From: Zoroaster sp. YZ-2022
Lineage: Eukaryota; Echinodermata; Asteroidea; Forcipulatida; Zoroasteridae
Reading direction: 5' to 3'
Length of the DNA: 64,000 bases
NCBI GenBank assembly: GCA_029582265.1
Contig: CM055819.1
Span: 32,093,164 to 32,157,163 of the forward strand
Every line of letters starts with the position of its first letter. Position 1 is the stretch's first letter. The notes beneath the pieces were generated by a model, which saw only the letters and a program-made list of their open reading frames with translations, did not search any database and was not told where the DNA came from. Made by a program: the position numbers and the translations under genes. Of the stretch, positions 21,959-33,510 are shown piece by piece.

Positions 21959-24900
21959 ATACAAAACACCAGTAAAGACTGCACAAAACACCAGTAAAGA
22001 CCGCACAAAACACCAGTAAAGACCGCACAAAACACCAGTAAAGACCGCACAAAACACCAGTAAAGACCGCACAAAACACCAGTAAAGACCGCACAAAACA
22101 CCAGTAAAGACCGCACAAAACACCAGTAAAGACCGCACAAAACACCAGTAAATACCGCACAAAACACCAGTACCGCACAAAACACCAGTAAAGACCGCAC
22201 AAAACACCAGTAAAGACCGCACAAAACACCAGTAAAGACCGCACAAAACACCAGTAAAGACGGCACAAAACACCAGTAAAGACCGCACAAAACACCAGTA
22301 AAGACCGCACAAAACACCAGTAAAGACTGCACAAAACACCAGTAAAGACCGCACAAAACACCAGTAAAGACCGCACAAAACACCAGTAAATACCGCACAA
22401 AACACCAGTACTGCACAAAACACCAGTAAAGACCGCACAAAACACCAGTAAAGACCGCACAAAACACCAGTAAAGACCGCACAAAACACCAGTAAAGACT
22501 GCACAAAACACCAGTAAAGACTGCACAAAACACCAGTAAAGACCGCACAAAACACCAGTAAAGACTGCACAAAACACCAGTAAATACCGCACAAAACACC
22601 AGTACTGCACAAAACACCAGTAAAGACCGCACAAAACACCAGTAAAGACCGCACAAAACACCAGTAAAGACCGCACAAAACACCAGTACCGCACAAAACA
22701 CCAGTAAAGACTGCACAAAACACCAGTAAAGACCGCACAAAACACCAGTAAAGACCGCACAAAACACCAGTAAAGACCGCACAAAACACCAGTAAAGACC
22801 GCACAAAACACCAGTAAAGACCGCACAAAACACCAGTAAAGACCGCACAAAACACCAGTAAAGACCGCACAAAACACCAGTAAAGACCGCACAAAACACC
22901 AGTAAAGACCGCACAAAACACCAGTAAAGACCGCACAAAACACCAGTAAAGACCGCACAAAACACCAGTAAAGACCGCACAAAACACCAGTAAAGACCGC
23001 ACAAAACACCAGTAAAGACCGCACAAAACACCAGTAAAGACCGCACAAAACACCAGTAAAGACCGCACAAAACACCAGTAAAGACCGCACAAAACACCAG
23101 TAAAGACCGCACAAAACACCAGTAAAGACCGCACAAAACACCAGTTAAGATCTGACAAAAGACCAGTAAAGACCGCACAAAACACCAGTAAAGACCGCAC
23201 AAAACACCAGTAAAGACCGCACAAAACACCAGTAAAGACCGCACAAAACACCAGTAAAGACCGCACAAAACACCAGTAAAGACCGCACAAAACACCAGTA
23301 AAGACCGCACAAAACACCAGTAAAGACCGCACAAAACACCAGTAAAGACCGCACAAAACACCAGTAAAGACCGCACAAAACACCAGTAAAGACCGCACAA
23401 AACACCAGTAAAGACCGCACAAAACACCAGTAAAGACCGCACAAAACACCAGTAAAGACCGCACAAAACCAGTAAAGACCGCACAAAACACCAGTAAAGA
23501 CCGCACAAAACACCAGTAAAGACCGCACAAAACACCAGTAAAGACCGCACAAAACACCAGTAAAGACCGCACAAAACACCAGTAAAGACCGCACAAAACA
23601 CCAGTAAAGACCGCACAAAACACCAGTAAAGACCGCACAAAACACCAGTAAAGACCGCACAAAACACCAGTAAAGACCGCACAAAACACCAGTAAAGACC
23701 GCACAAAACACCAGTAAAGACCGCACAAAACACCAGTAAAGACCGCACAAAACACCAGTAAAGACCGCACAAAACACCAGTAAAGACCGCACAAAACACC
23801 AGTAAAGACCGCACAAAACACCAGTAAAGACCGCACAAAACACCAGTAAAGACCGCACAAAACACCAGTAAAGACCGCACAAAACACCAGTAAAGACCGC
23901 ACAAAACACCAGTAAAGACCGCACAAAACACCAGTAAAGACCGCACAAAACACCAGTAAAGACCGCACAAAACACCAGTAAAGACCGCACAAAACACCAG
24001 TAAAGACCGCACAAAACACCAGTAAAGACCGCACAAAACACCAGTAAAGACCGCACAAAACACCAGTAAAGACCGCACAAAACACCAGTAAAGACCGCAC
24101 AAAACACCAGTAAAGACCGCACAAAACACCAGTAAAGACCGCACAAAACACCAGTAAAGACCGCACAAAACACCAGTAAAGACCGCACAAAACACCAGTA
24201 AAGACCGCACAAAACACCAGTAAAGACCGCACAAAACACCAGTAAAGACCGCACAAAACACCAGTAAAGACCGCACAAAACACCAGTAAAGACCGCACAA
24301 AACACCAGTAAAGACCGCACAAAACACCAGTAAAGACCGCACAAAACACCAGTAAAGACCGCACAAAACACCAGTAAAGACTGCACAAAACACCAGTAAA
24401 GACCGCACAAAACACCAGTACCGCACAAAACACCAGTAAAGACCGCACAAAACACCAGTAAAGACCGCACAAAACACCAGTAAAGACCGCACAAAACACC
24501 AGTAAAGACCGCACAAAACACCAGTAAAGACCGCACAAAACACCAGTAAAGACCGTGCACAAAACACCAGTAAAGACCGCACAAAACACCAGTAAAGACC
24601 GCACAAAACACCAGTAAAGACCGCACAAAACACCAGTAAAGACCGCACAAAACACCAGTACTGCACAAAACACCAGTAAAGACCGCACAAAACACCAGTA
24701 AAGACCGCACAAAACACCAGTAAAGACCGCACAAAACACCAGTAAAGACCGCACAAAACACCAGTAAAGACCGCACAAAACACCAGTAAAGACCGCAAAA
24801 AACCAGTAAAGACCGCACAAAACAGCAGTAAAGACGCACAAAACACCAGTAAGACGCACAAAACACCAGTAAAGACCGCACAAAACACCAGTAAAGACCG

Positions 24901-26010
24901 CACAAAACACCAGTAAAGACCGCAAAACACCAGTAAAGACCGCATAAAACACCAGTAAAGACCCGCACAAAACACCAGTAAAGACCGCACAAAACACCAG
25001 TAAAGACCGCACAAAACACCAGTAAAGACCGCACAAAACACCAGTAAAGACCGCACAAAACACCAGTAAAGACGGCACAAAACACCAGTAAAGACCGCAC
25101 AAAACACCAGTAAATACGCACAAAACACCAGTGCTCAAAACACCAGTAAAGACCGCACAAAACACCAGTAAGATCGCACAAAACACCAGTAAAGACCGCA
25201 CAAAACACCAGTAAAGACCGCACAAAACACCATTAAAGACCGCTCAAAACACCAGTAACGTCCGCTAATTCATCCATTAATTACCGCACAAATCACCAGT
25301 AAAGACCGCACAAAACACCAGTAAAGACCGCAAAACACCAGTAAAGACCGCACAAAACACCAGTAAAGACCGCACAAAACACCAGTAAAGACCGCACAAA
25401 ACACCAGTAAAGACCGCACAAAACACCAGTAAAGACCGCACTAAAAAACCAGTAAAGACCGCACAAAACACCAGTAAAGACCGCAAAACACCAGTAAAGA
25501 CCACAAAACACCAGTAAAGACCGCACAAAACACCAGTAAAAAAACACCAGTAAAGACCGCACAAAACACCAGTAAAGACCGCAAAACACCAGTAAAGACC
25601 GCACAAAACACCAGTAAAGACCGCACAAAACACCAGTAAAGACCGCATAAAACACCAGTAAAGACCGCACAAAACACCAGTAACGACAAAGACGGCACAA
25701 AACACCAGTAAAGACCGCACAAAACACCAGTAAAGACCGCACAAAACACCAGTAAAGACCGCACAAAACACCAGTAAAGACCGCACAAAACACCAGTAAG
25801 ACCGACAGTACTGCACAAAACACCAGTAAAGACCGCACAAACACCAGTAAAGACCGCGACAAAACACCAGTAAAGACCGCACAAAACACCAGTAAAGACC
25901 GCACAAAACACCAGTAAAGACCGCACAAAACACCAGTAAAGACCGCACAAAACACCAGTAAAGACCGCACAAAACACCAGTAAAGACCGCACAAAACACC
26001 AGTAAAGACC
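21959..26010. repeat. 22-bp minisatellite, about 4.05 kb
   Basis: About 180-185 units whose core is ACAAAACACCAGTAAAG followed by ACCGC. The stretch 22.7-24.4 kb is almost identical unit to unit. 24.78-25.85 kb carries many single-base and longer indels, and a break at about 25255-25290 contains non-repeat sequence. Recurrent variants are an 18-bp unit lacking AAGA and a TAAATACC variant. The complementary unit has no stop in any frame and 22 is not a multiple of 3, so three minus-strand frames stay open for up to 1160 codons. These are not proteins. Confidence 0.97.
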
Positions 26011-26820
26011 AAATGTCAAACTTTGTATTCCCATCCATACATAAATGCCTGTATCAATTTCATTTTCAAAATGTAAAAAATGTGTAATTCAGTCAAATAG
26101 AAATGGGCAAATGCTTGTTTAGGGGACACACAGAACACTTCCAAAGACTTGAGTCAGGCATGTGATGCGAAACAATCTTCGTCACTTTGATTGGTTCAAA
26201 TCCGCGTCGTGTGTCGCACAAAACAGCTGGCGAACAGCTGGCACAGACGCGCTGCTCGGATTTTGATAAGTCGTGTCTTTACTATCCGTTAATACACCCC
26301 CCCCCCCCCCCCACGAGAGATTGTCTAAACTGTCTTGGGCATTTATGAACTGAAAGAATAAATTTAAGCTAGACAGCCTAGAGATCGTTACAGATTCAGA
26401 CGATTACACTGAGTGAATAGGATGCAAATTACTCAGACATCCGTGAGCTCAAGTCACGACTGCCTTGTTTAATTAAGCTGAATAATTGTTCAATTGAGGA
26501 AGGGCGGGGGGGGGGGGTATGAAAAAATAAAACAGCACTCTGATGAGAAATGATCCAGATCAGAATCAGGTGAATGTACAGTATTTGGAAAGGGAGATAA
26601 TTTTGTCATTTGTTGGCCGGGTCAGCTCATGTTATTTTAAAAATATATAAACTCTGGAACTATCTTGCTCTGGCTCGCTCATTTCAAATGCAATTCCTAA
26701 CTGTGCACGTCCTTAAAGTGGTTGTACATGTACATGTACTGTACTTGCTTTGTGTGTTCGTACAAAATAAACAACACTAAAGTGAATCAGTCCAAAAGAC
26801 TGCCACAATACATCAGGGAA
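26011..26820. other. Unassigned
   Basis: No gene recognised. A C run at about 26296-26313 and a G run near 26508-26517 are present. AACAGCTGGCGAACAGCTGG near 26223 is a short direct repeat. Confidence 0.5.
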
Positions 26821-26905
26821 ACGTAATAATAATAATAATAATAATAAAGATTTGTAGCGCGCACATATCCACCCTGCTGGGCGCTCAAGGCGCGGAAACA
26901 AAGAA
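26821..26905 (-). mobile_element. LINE/SINE 3' tail fragment
   Basis: On the minus strand: GCGCCTTGAGCGCCCAGCAG, GTGGATATGTGCGCGCTACA and an ATT run. This matches the tail of the LINE fragment at 60682-60972 better than the SINE tail. Confidence 0.65.
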
Positions 26906-27064
26906 AAAAACATGAATACAAACAATATACAATGATAGCATATAAAAAAATTATGCACCGAGATGTACATGTACATGTACCTACAATTCAATTGCAAATA
27001 CAAATATTGGTCATCAACAACCAATATTGAAGAAGTGATTAAAAGCTTGTGAACTAATCCTGGG

Positions 27065-27200
27065 ATGGCCGGTCAAATTCTTGTCTTCATTTTGCTGACA
27101 TTGATGTGTGTCTTTATCATCCTGTATTCCAATCCAAATAAACAGTTCTCCCCTCAAAGACTGGCTGTTAAATATACATTGTACCGAAATAGGATGGAAA
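27065..27200 (+). CDS. Candidate first exon, signal-anchor-like N terminus
   Basis: An ATG in a good context (GGGATGG) opens a frame beginning MAGQ, followed by a hydrophobic segment of about 20 residues (ILVFILLTLMCVFIILY) and then a charged stretch (NPNKQFSPQRLAVKYTLYRN). This is the layout of a type II membrane protein such as a Golgi enzyme. A possible but weak donor (AAA|GTATTT) follows at 27200/27201; the frame otherwise stops at 27256. No downstream exon or homology is recognised, so chance is a strong alternative. Confidence 0.14.
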
Positions 27201-27449
27201 GTATTTGGCCTAGCCTACTTTGCTGTCACACAGGCCTACACGTGTACATATTGTGAGTTGAGATCAATAACCACAGATGCGTGTGCTTGGGCTGAAGCCT
27301 GCAGGCGGAAATTAATCAGACATTGTAATTGTCACTTTGGGGCTAAACTTGGTTCAAATTTGGATCAAAGTTACCATATTATGTTTACATTTTTTGAATC
27401 CCTGCTCTCTCGATCTATTTCTAAATGTGGATACATGTACATGTACATC

Positions 27450-27729
27450 TTAACCCTAACCCCCTCTAAGGCATTCTGGCTAGGAAACCTTCCTGAATCC
27501 TCCAAAATCCTCCAGTGCACTTTTGGAAACATGCCCTTATCTTCAAAATGCACCATGCATTTTCGTTGATCTTTCATATTCAGCACTTATGGCCCGTACT
27601 TCTTGCCAGGTAGTAATTTTGTCCCATTTGAAGAGGTGAAAGTACCCATTTCTAACAGTGCTGATTTTTTCCCCAAAAAGTGCCCCTTGGAGGATTTTGG
27701 AGGATATGAGGTACATGTAGTTAGGGTTT
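27450..27729 (+). mobile_element. MITE with TAACCCTAACC ends, copy 2
   Basis: Begins TTAACCCTAACCCCCTCTAA and ends TAGTTAGGGTTTTA. It directly abuts the TTAA-flanked MITE that starts at 27729. Confidence 0.78.
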
Positions 27730-28462
27730 TAAAGGGACAATATTGTCACAACCAACAGGGCATGGAATCAGAGTGCTATAGTTTAAGATGAATTCAGTGA
27801 CTGAAGATAATACCCCACATGATAAGGTCATGTTACCGTTTCTGCTACATAAATGAGCCAGTAATTTTCAGTCACTGTGTTCATCTTAAACTAGGACACA
27901 TCTCTTCATAATCTGCTTAGAATTAGTCCGTTGCACATCTCATCTCCTCATGAATTTCTGTGAATTCTCGTTTTTTAAAATTATTTTTCTTCGCTTCTCC
28001 AAGCGCCTCAGAACAGGCAACTAGAATGACGGCGCTCTGCAAATGCCTCATGATGATGATACTTGGGCTGTGCGTTTTCGGATATTTTTGGAACCGGATA
28101 CCCGAAATCAGGAAACTTTGGATACCCGTTTTCATTTTTGTTGAAAACATGCCTCCGGTGGTGTACAAATACATGTACTGTAAATGGTAACAAAATTGAC
28201 TTTTATAATACAGAGGATACCATACTATCGATCTTTTCTTTATTGGAGTGTAATCTCTTGAATTTAAAGATAATTGTCTGTACAAGTGCACTGTTCAACA
28301 GTCACAGATTTCTGTTTGCACCGCTCAAATATTAAGTCCGAATTTTAAAAAGTCGTTTACGGGTAATTGGAACAGAAAAATGGAACCGGGTAATGACCGT
28401 TTCGGTCGGGTATACGGATACCCGGATACCCGGCACAGCCCTAGATGATACTGTCCCTTTAA
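27729..28462. mobile_element. TTAA-flanked foldback MITE, copy D, interrupted
   Basis: TTAA at 27729-27732 and 28459-28462. The left part, to about 27899, is canonical. Most of the right arm is replaced by unrelated sequence (about 27900-28054), and an hAT-like MITE is inserted at 28063-28443. Only ACTGTCCCT remains at the right end. Confidence 0.75.
28063..28443. mobile_element. hAT-like MITE (TAGGGCTGTGC ends), copy 1
   Basis: The ends TTGGGCTGTGCG and GGCACAGCCCTA are inverted repeats. The 8-mer GATGATAC is duplicated perfectly on both sides (28055-28062 and 28444-28451). The subterminal regions are rich in GGATACCCG words. The second copy is at 35822-36222, in the opposite orientation. 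Confidence 0.92.
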
Positions 28463-29294
28463 TCTGTAATTGCCTTCCACAATGTTTTCATGTGTTCCCT
28501 CTTCCCTTCAACCAGGACCTTTTTTTGCACCCCTCCTCCTGAGCAAGTGCATTTTGCCACCCCCCCCCACCCCCCCCCCCATAGCCAACCTGGAATTGCC
28601 TCTGTAATTATTAAGACAACATCGGTTCATTTGATTTCTAAACGCGGATACATTTCAATCTCTAATTGCCTTCCACAAAAGCTCCACAAATAAACAGTTG
28701 TATGCCGAGAAAGCCGGCAGGCAATAATGTAACATATATATTGCCCGTCTTTGTCAGAGAATGGTTTTATTTTCGGTGCGAGAAACTCGGGAAACTCGGG
28801 AAACATCAATGTGCGGGTCGGCCAAATATAGCATGGTCAGTGAGATGAGGAGAAGATTTACAAGAGAAGGGTGCGAAATTTAATCAGGTGGTTTATACCG
28901 GTGAAGCCTCAATATTTGCCAATCTATTCTTTCAACACATTTCTGTGAGTTGTGTTGATAACGCACAGCATGAGCTGTATATATGTGCAGTGTGTGTGTC
29001 ACAAGAAAATGCTAATGAGAATGGTGGATAACCCAACGACGCGCCTCTAGTCGCAGAGAACTCAGGCATAATTAGGGCAGATGGTGAAGTATTGATGTAA
29101 GTACGAAAGTAGATACTTGGTGCTGACACGGGGCTGACAACTGCATAACCGTACTGTATACAACAGATACAACTAGAAGTAGGTCATAAAGTTAGCAATA
29201 TTTCATTTGATCATTTTGACAGACATTTTAAAGCCGTGTGTACACTATTACACTATCTCAAAAAAAAAAAACATAGTGATCACAGTTTTACATA
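28463..29294. other. Unassigned
   Basis: No gene recognised. It includes a C-rich tract at about 28560-28580 and a GGGAAACTCGGGAAAC repeat near 28790. Confidence 0.5.
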
Positions 29295-29375
29295 AAATTT
29301 AACTTGGTGTAAAGCCGACGATGGCATCTAATTCATTGTCTCAGGTGTTATCATTTGAATAAAAGAAGTGAAATG
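29295..29375 (+). repeat. Dispersed ACTTGGTGTAAAGC-type repeat fragment
   Basis: TAACTTGGTGTAAAGCCGAC then TCATTGTCTCAGGTGTTATC matches the fragments at 57410-57482 and 35612-35715. Confidence 0.55.
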
Positions 29376-29504
29376 CTTTTCCAAAATGAATTCATGTCAT
29401 TTTTTTTAATTTATTTTTTTTACCCCTTGTCAACTTGTGCAATTCGTATATTTATTTTTAGTATTTTTAGTATCTTTTAACTGTGTGTTTTTATATAATT
29501 TGGT

Positions 29505-30040
29505 GTGAATGTGGCCGAGCGGTCTAGCGCACCGAACTCAAGTTCTGGTGTTGCCAGCAGCAGGGTGTGGGTTCGAGCCCCGGTCGTGACACTTGTGTCC
29601 TTGAGCAAGGTACTTAACCATAATTGCTTCGTCCTTCGGATGGGACGTAAAGCCGTAGGTCCCGTGTGTTGTATAATGCACGAAGTGGATTGTCGTGCGG
29701 TCTCAGCGCACTGAACTCAAGTTCTGTGTTGCCAGCAGCAGAGTGTGGGTTCGAGCCCGGCCGTGACACTTGTGTCCTTGAGCAAGACACTTAACCATAA
29801 TTGCTTCTCTCCACCCAGGGGTTAAATGGGTACCTGTGAAGGCAGAGATGGTTTGCTCTATATGCGCTAGAAATGGCAGCAATTGAGCTGTATACTCCCC
29901 AGGGAGCTGAGATGGTTTCAGGAATGATTTATGAGCCTTATGAGCCTTATGAGCAGGGATAATAATATAATGCGCCTTGAGCGCCACTTAGTTGGTGGAT
30001 ACGTGCGCTATATAAATCTATACATTATTATTATTATTAA
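29505..30040 (+). mobile_element. Composite tRNA-Leu SINE (two heads in tandem)
   Basis: A first tRNA-Leu-like head (29509-29590) is followed by a body containing GGATGGGACGTAAAGCCGTA, different from the other SINEs here. A second head begins near 29693 and continues into the standard body, GGATACGTGCGCTATATAAA tail and (ATT)n. Both heads keep the CTCAAGT anticodon loop (CAA) and a B box. It looks like a fusion of two SINE types with a shared head. Confidence 0.85.
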
Positions 30041-30166
30041 TGTTTTAACTCCTTTGTACATTGAAGCGCTTGGGGCATATGGGCCATATGCTTAATTTGA
30101 TGTGAAATAAACCAGAAATTATGTCATCTGACGATAAGAAATTCTATGTTGGAAGGAACACAAACA

Positions 30167-30310
30167 ATCTCCCTATAGGATTTAATTTTTGCCCTACACC
30201 GACGTGTGTATACAGCACTGCATACTCGGTGCTTTCCGAGTGTCTGTGAAAAAAACTTCACAGGCGACTCTTGTTAAACACACAATGTAATAAGCTGTCA
30301 TTTTCACAGG
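30167..30310. repeat. Partial copy of the GATTTGATTTT-ended MITE
   Basis: GCCCTACACCGACGTG, ATACTCGGTGCTTTCCGAGT and CAGGCGACTC correspond in order to parts of 58808-58978. Confidence 0.5.
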
Positions 30311-31304
30311 TTGGTTTTTGTATATCTTAAAAATTCAGTATTCTGAAAAATTCAGTATTCTTAAAAATTCAGAAATTTTTTGTATTATATTAAATACATG
30401 TTTTTATGTCACCATGAAAGGTGCAGTTGTGCTATAATATGAAATAAGCACAAAATGAAATAAGCACCTAATTCAAGTACAATTAACTGAATTTATAAAA
30501 TTCAATTCAGTTCAATTCAATATTTATTTCACTTCATCAAAAACAATGAACATTAATTAAGATAACATTATTGGAGAGCAGTATAATGATGATATAAAGT
30601 GCCTGGACACCCTCAAAAAGCAAGCTTAGCGAGTGAGGGCGCCCCACTTTAATCATGTGTAGTACAATGAGAAAACAGACACAATCTTAGTCATGTAGAA
30701 AACCAAAATTAACATCTCGATATCACAAACTGACTTTTACAAGAGGCAAAAAAAAAAAAGCTGATTTAAGTCTAATTGCGGGTACGATAGGGATCACATT
30801 TCAGGTTTTTAATTTCCGTATTTGCTCCACAAGAAATAAATTAGGGATCTTTTATTTTCAGAGGGAACAATGATCCCACTCATCAAACCATCTCTAACAA
30901 ATATAGCAGCGATGCCAATTAGTACTAAAGTGGTTTGTGTCTTGTAAATCTGCATTATCTAGGCCTCGCACAATTCCTCTGGAAAAGTACTCAATAAATA
31001 AACTGACTGCTCATCTCATTTTATGGATAATTAACGTTACCTCATAAAAAATGTAAAAGCTTCACGAAGCCCAGCTCATTACCAATGCACTAAATTATGT
31101 ATGCATTAACACGCAGTGTCCCATTACAACAGTTTTATATTGCATTATGAATCAGGAAAAGTGCAAGTGGAAGGAGTGCTGGTAAACCTTGAATCAATCT
31201 TGGTGGTAATTAACACACGTGCAATCTGCATCATCAGGTAGTGAACAGTGAACCTGCACCACTGATCTCTATACAAGTAACTGGATAGGAGATGGGCGCT
31301 GATT
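30311..31304. other. Unassigned
   Basis: No gene recognised. An AATTCAATTCAGTTCAATTC run near 30500 resembles the 58727-58765 segment, possibly a degenerate retroelement tail on the minus strand. Confidence 0.45.
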
Positions 31305-31378
31305 GGCCAGGATTCGAACCACATTCTGACAACACCAGAACTTGAGTCCGATGCACCAGACCGCTCGGCCACAACACT
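31305..31378 (-). mobile_element. Isolated tRNA-Leu-like SINE head
   Basis: On the minus strand: GTGGCCGAGCGGTCTGGTGC (A box), loop CTCAAGT and B box GGTTCGAATCC, with no SINE body or tail after it. The D arm and anticodon arm are good. The T arm is shortened by a base. It is probably a truncated SINE rather than a tRNA gene. Confidence 0.7.
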
Positions 31379-32107
31379 CCAGCTTCAAACTGAAACGTAA
31401 TGTGTACAAAGTTGGTATATGACCTTGCTGATAATGGTCTGAGAATTCCCTGGAAACTCCAGCAAAAAAATAAATAAATAAAAAAAAATTAAAATTAAAA
31501 CCAAAACCAAAACTATAACAATAACAACATCAGCATCACCAAACACAGTACATAATTTACAGTACATGTATATGTAGTTTTTGTAGCTTGTGTTCCAATC
31601 AATACATCTAAGTAAAAAATTCCACCTTTTTAGGTATAGTCAACTGTTAACAATCAAAATGGTGCAATGTGTGCCAGTACATGACAAACAATGTTCTACC
31701 TTCCCCCCTCGTGCGATGGCGCTGTAACCACTCCACATGGGATCTCTGGTACGTGATTTTTTTTTCTGCAGACAAGAATTCCCATTACCTTCTACAAGGT
31801 GGTTATATACATGTATGTACACATGTAAAAATGTACTTCTATCATTTATTAACCCTGGATCTGGATCTGGATCGTATACTGCCCAACACCCCTAAAAGGG
31901 GCAACACGGGCAGGGTATGGTGCATAATGTGGTTGATGGCTTCATTTGGTTGGTTGCTTATTTCTTGTCGGCTTTTGTGACGTACCCTAGTGTTGTAAAG
32001 TTGCTTTTTGGTAGCTTTGTGGTATACATGCTTTCAATTTGCCCCTCATTGACATGGATCAAGTTTGATTCCACGCATGGCCGGATTTTGTTTTCTTGTT
32101 TGATGTG
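31379..32107. other. Unassigned
   Basis: No gene recognised. CTGGATCTGGATCTGGATCG near 31854 is a short tandem repeat. Confidence 0.5.
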
Positions 32108-32474
32108 GAGTGTCGTGGCCGAGCGGTCTGGCTTGCCGGACTCAAGTTCTGGTGTTAGCAGCAGAGTGTGGGTTCGAGTCCCGGCCGTGACACTTGTGTC
32201 CTTGAGCAAGACACTTAACCATAATTGCTTCTCTCCACCCAGGGGTTAAATGGGTACCTGTGAGGGCAGAGTTGGTTGATTAGCCCTATATGCGCTGTAA
32301 TGGCAGCAATTGAGCTGTATACTCCCCAGGGAGCTGAGATGGTTTCAGGAATGATTTGTGAGCCTTATGAGCCTTATGAGCAAGGGTAATGATATAATGC
32401 GCCTTGAGCACCACTTAGTTGGTGGATACGTGCGCTATATAAGTCCACACATTATTATTATTATTATTATTATT
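32108..32474 (+). mobile_element. tRNA-Leu-derived SINE, full length
   Basis: Head GTCGTGGCCGAGCGGTCTGG, loop CTCAAGT (CAA), B box GGTTCGAGTCC, body CTTGTGTCCTTGAGCAAGAC, tail GGATACGTGCGCTATATAAG and (ATT)n. About 97 percent similar by eye to 61433-61799. Confidence 0.93.
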
Positions 32475-32708
32475 TTGTTTTTGTGTATATATATATATTT
32501 ATTTTATTTTTTTCTTCAAAATGAGTTCAGAAGCAAAGCCAATCTGAAAACAGTAATTCACAACTGTGGATTATATTTAAAACAAATAAGGAAAGAGTGC
32601 TCATTCCACTTTAGAGTGAATTACAAACAACTCTACAAGCATTTTCATTCATTTTCAGGCTGGTTGATTTCGATTCAAAGAGGAGTAAGCGTAGTTGCTT
32701 AAAGCAGG

Positions 32709-33000
32709 TGTGTGATTTGACAATAGTAACAAATCCTGAAACATGGTTAGCGGGTCTGGGTCTCCCTTTGGTCTAGAGGACAAAGCCCCCTTTGAACCTC
32801 CTGGATGTTTAATTGTGGAGGATTTACAGACTCTCCACATCCCCACACAAACAAGAAACTAGAGGACGCAATACAGGCTACTTATTTCCTTCCTTGGTGG
32901 CCATGTCCCTTCTTTTCAAGAAAATTTTGAGGCTAAGGGAGATTTGTAAAAAATAAAAAATCCTGAAATCAGGAAAAATCCTGAGAAATCCGACTGGCCT
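32709..33000 (+). mobile_element. Dispersed 280-bp repeat, copy 4
   Basis: Begins GTGTGTGATTTGACAATAG and ends with AAATCCTGAAATCAGG followed by GAGAAATCC. An 81-bp monomer fragment (TTCGATTCAAAGAGGAGTAA) lies just upstream and another (GAAGCAGTTTTGCAAACATT) just downstream at 33027. Confidence 0.82.
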
Positions 33001-33073
33001 GTTAGACATGTACTATGTAGTTGCTTGTACACTCAGAAGCAGTTTTGCAAACATTACCAATGTCAATTGTATA

Positions 33074-33504
33074 TGACATAAAACACAATAAAGGGGGCCA
33101 CTTTCCTACCGTCACGTTAGCAGTTTTTCTAATGGTTGTAATTTTCTTTTTAATATCTGAAACCACCAAAAAAGAATTTCAACATTTGAATAGACATGCA
33201 TGCTTATCCTAAAGATAATTTGAGTTGATTATTACTATTATTTTTTTAATTACCCTAAAATTTCTATCAACAAATGGACGGAAAAGTGCGGTAACTTTTT
33301 CCGTCCAATTTTTATGGAAATTTGAGGGTAAAAAAATAAATAAAATAAATCAACTCAAATTAGTTCTAGTATAAGCCTGCATGTCCATTCACATGTTGAA
33401 ACACTTTTTGGTCGGTTTCAGGTACTTAAAAATAAATAACAACCATTAGAAAAACTGCTAACGTGACGGATGCAAAGTGGCCCCCTTTATTGTGTTTTAT
33501 GTCA
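33074..33504. mobile_element. 431-bp foldback MITE, copy 1
   Basis: The two arms (about 33074-33285 and 33295-33504) are inverted copies. They start TGACATAAAACACAATAAAG and share CACGTTAGCAGTTTTTCTAA, GACATGCATGCTTATC and, at the centre, GGACGGAAAAGTG facing ACTTTTTCCGTCC. TA lies on both sides. The arm is colinear with the left about 220 bp of the 5.4-kb transposon at 11055. Confidence 0.9.
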
Positions 33505-33510
33505 TATATA

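Noticed and set aside
21646..25225. Very long minus-strand open frames (up to 1160 codons) rich in Cys, Phe, Leu and Trp
   Set aside because: They are the translation of a 22-bp minisatellite. All three minus frames are equally open because the unit has no stop codon.
21959..26010. CRISPR array
   Set aside because: The units are directly adjacent with no variable spacers, and the window is eukaryotic.
31305..31378. Functional tRNA-Leu gene
   Set aside because: The sequence equals the head of the SINE family in this window, with a shortened T arm.
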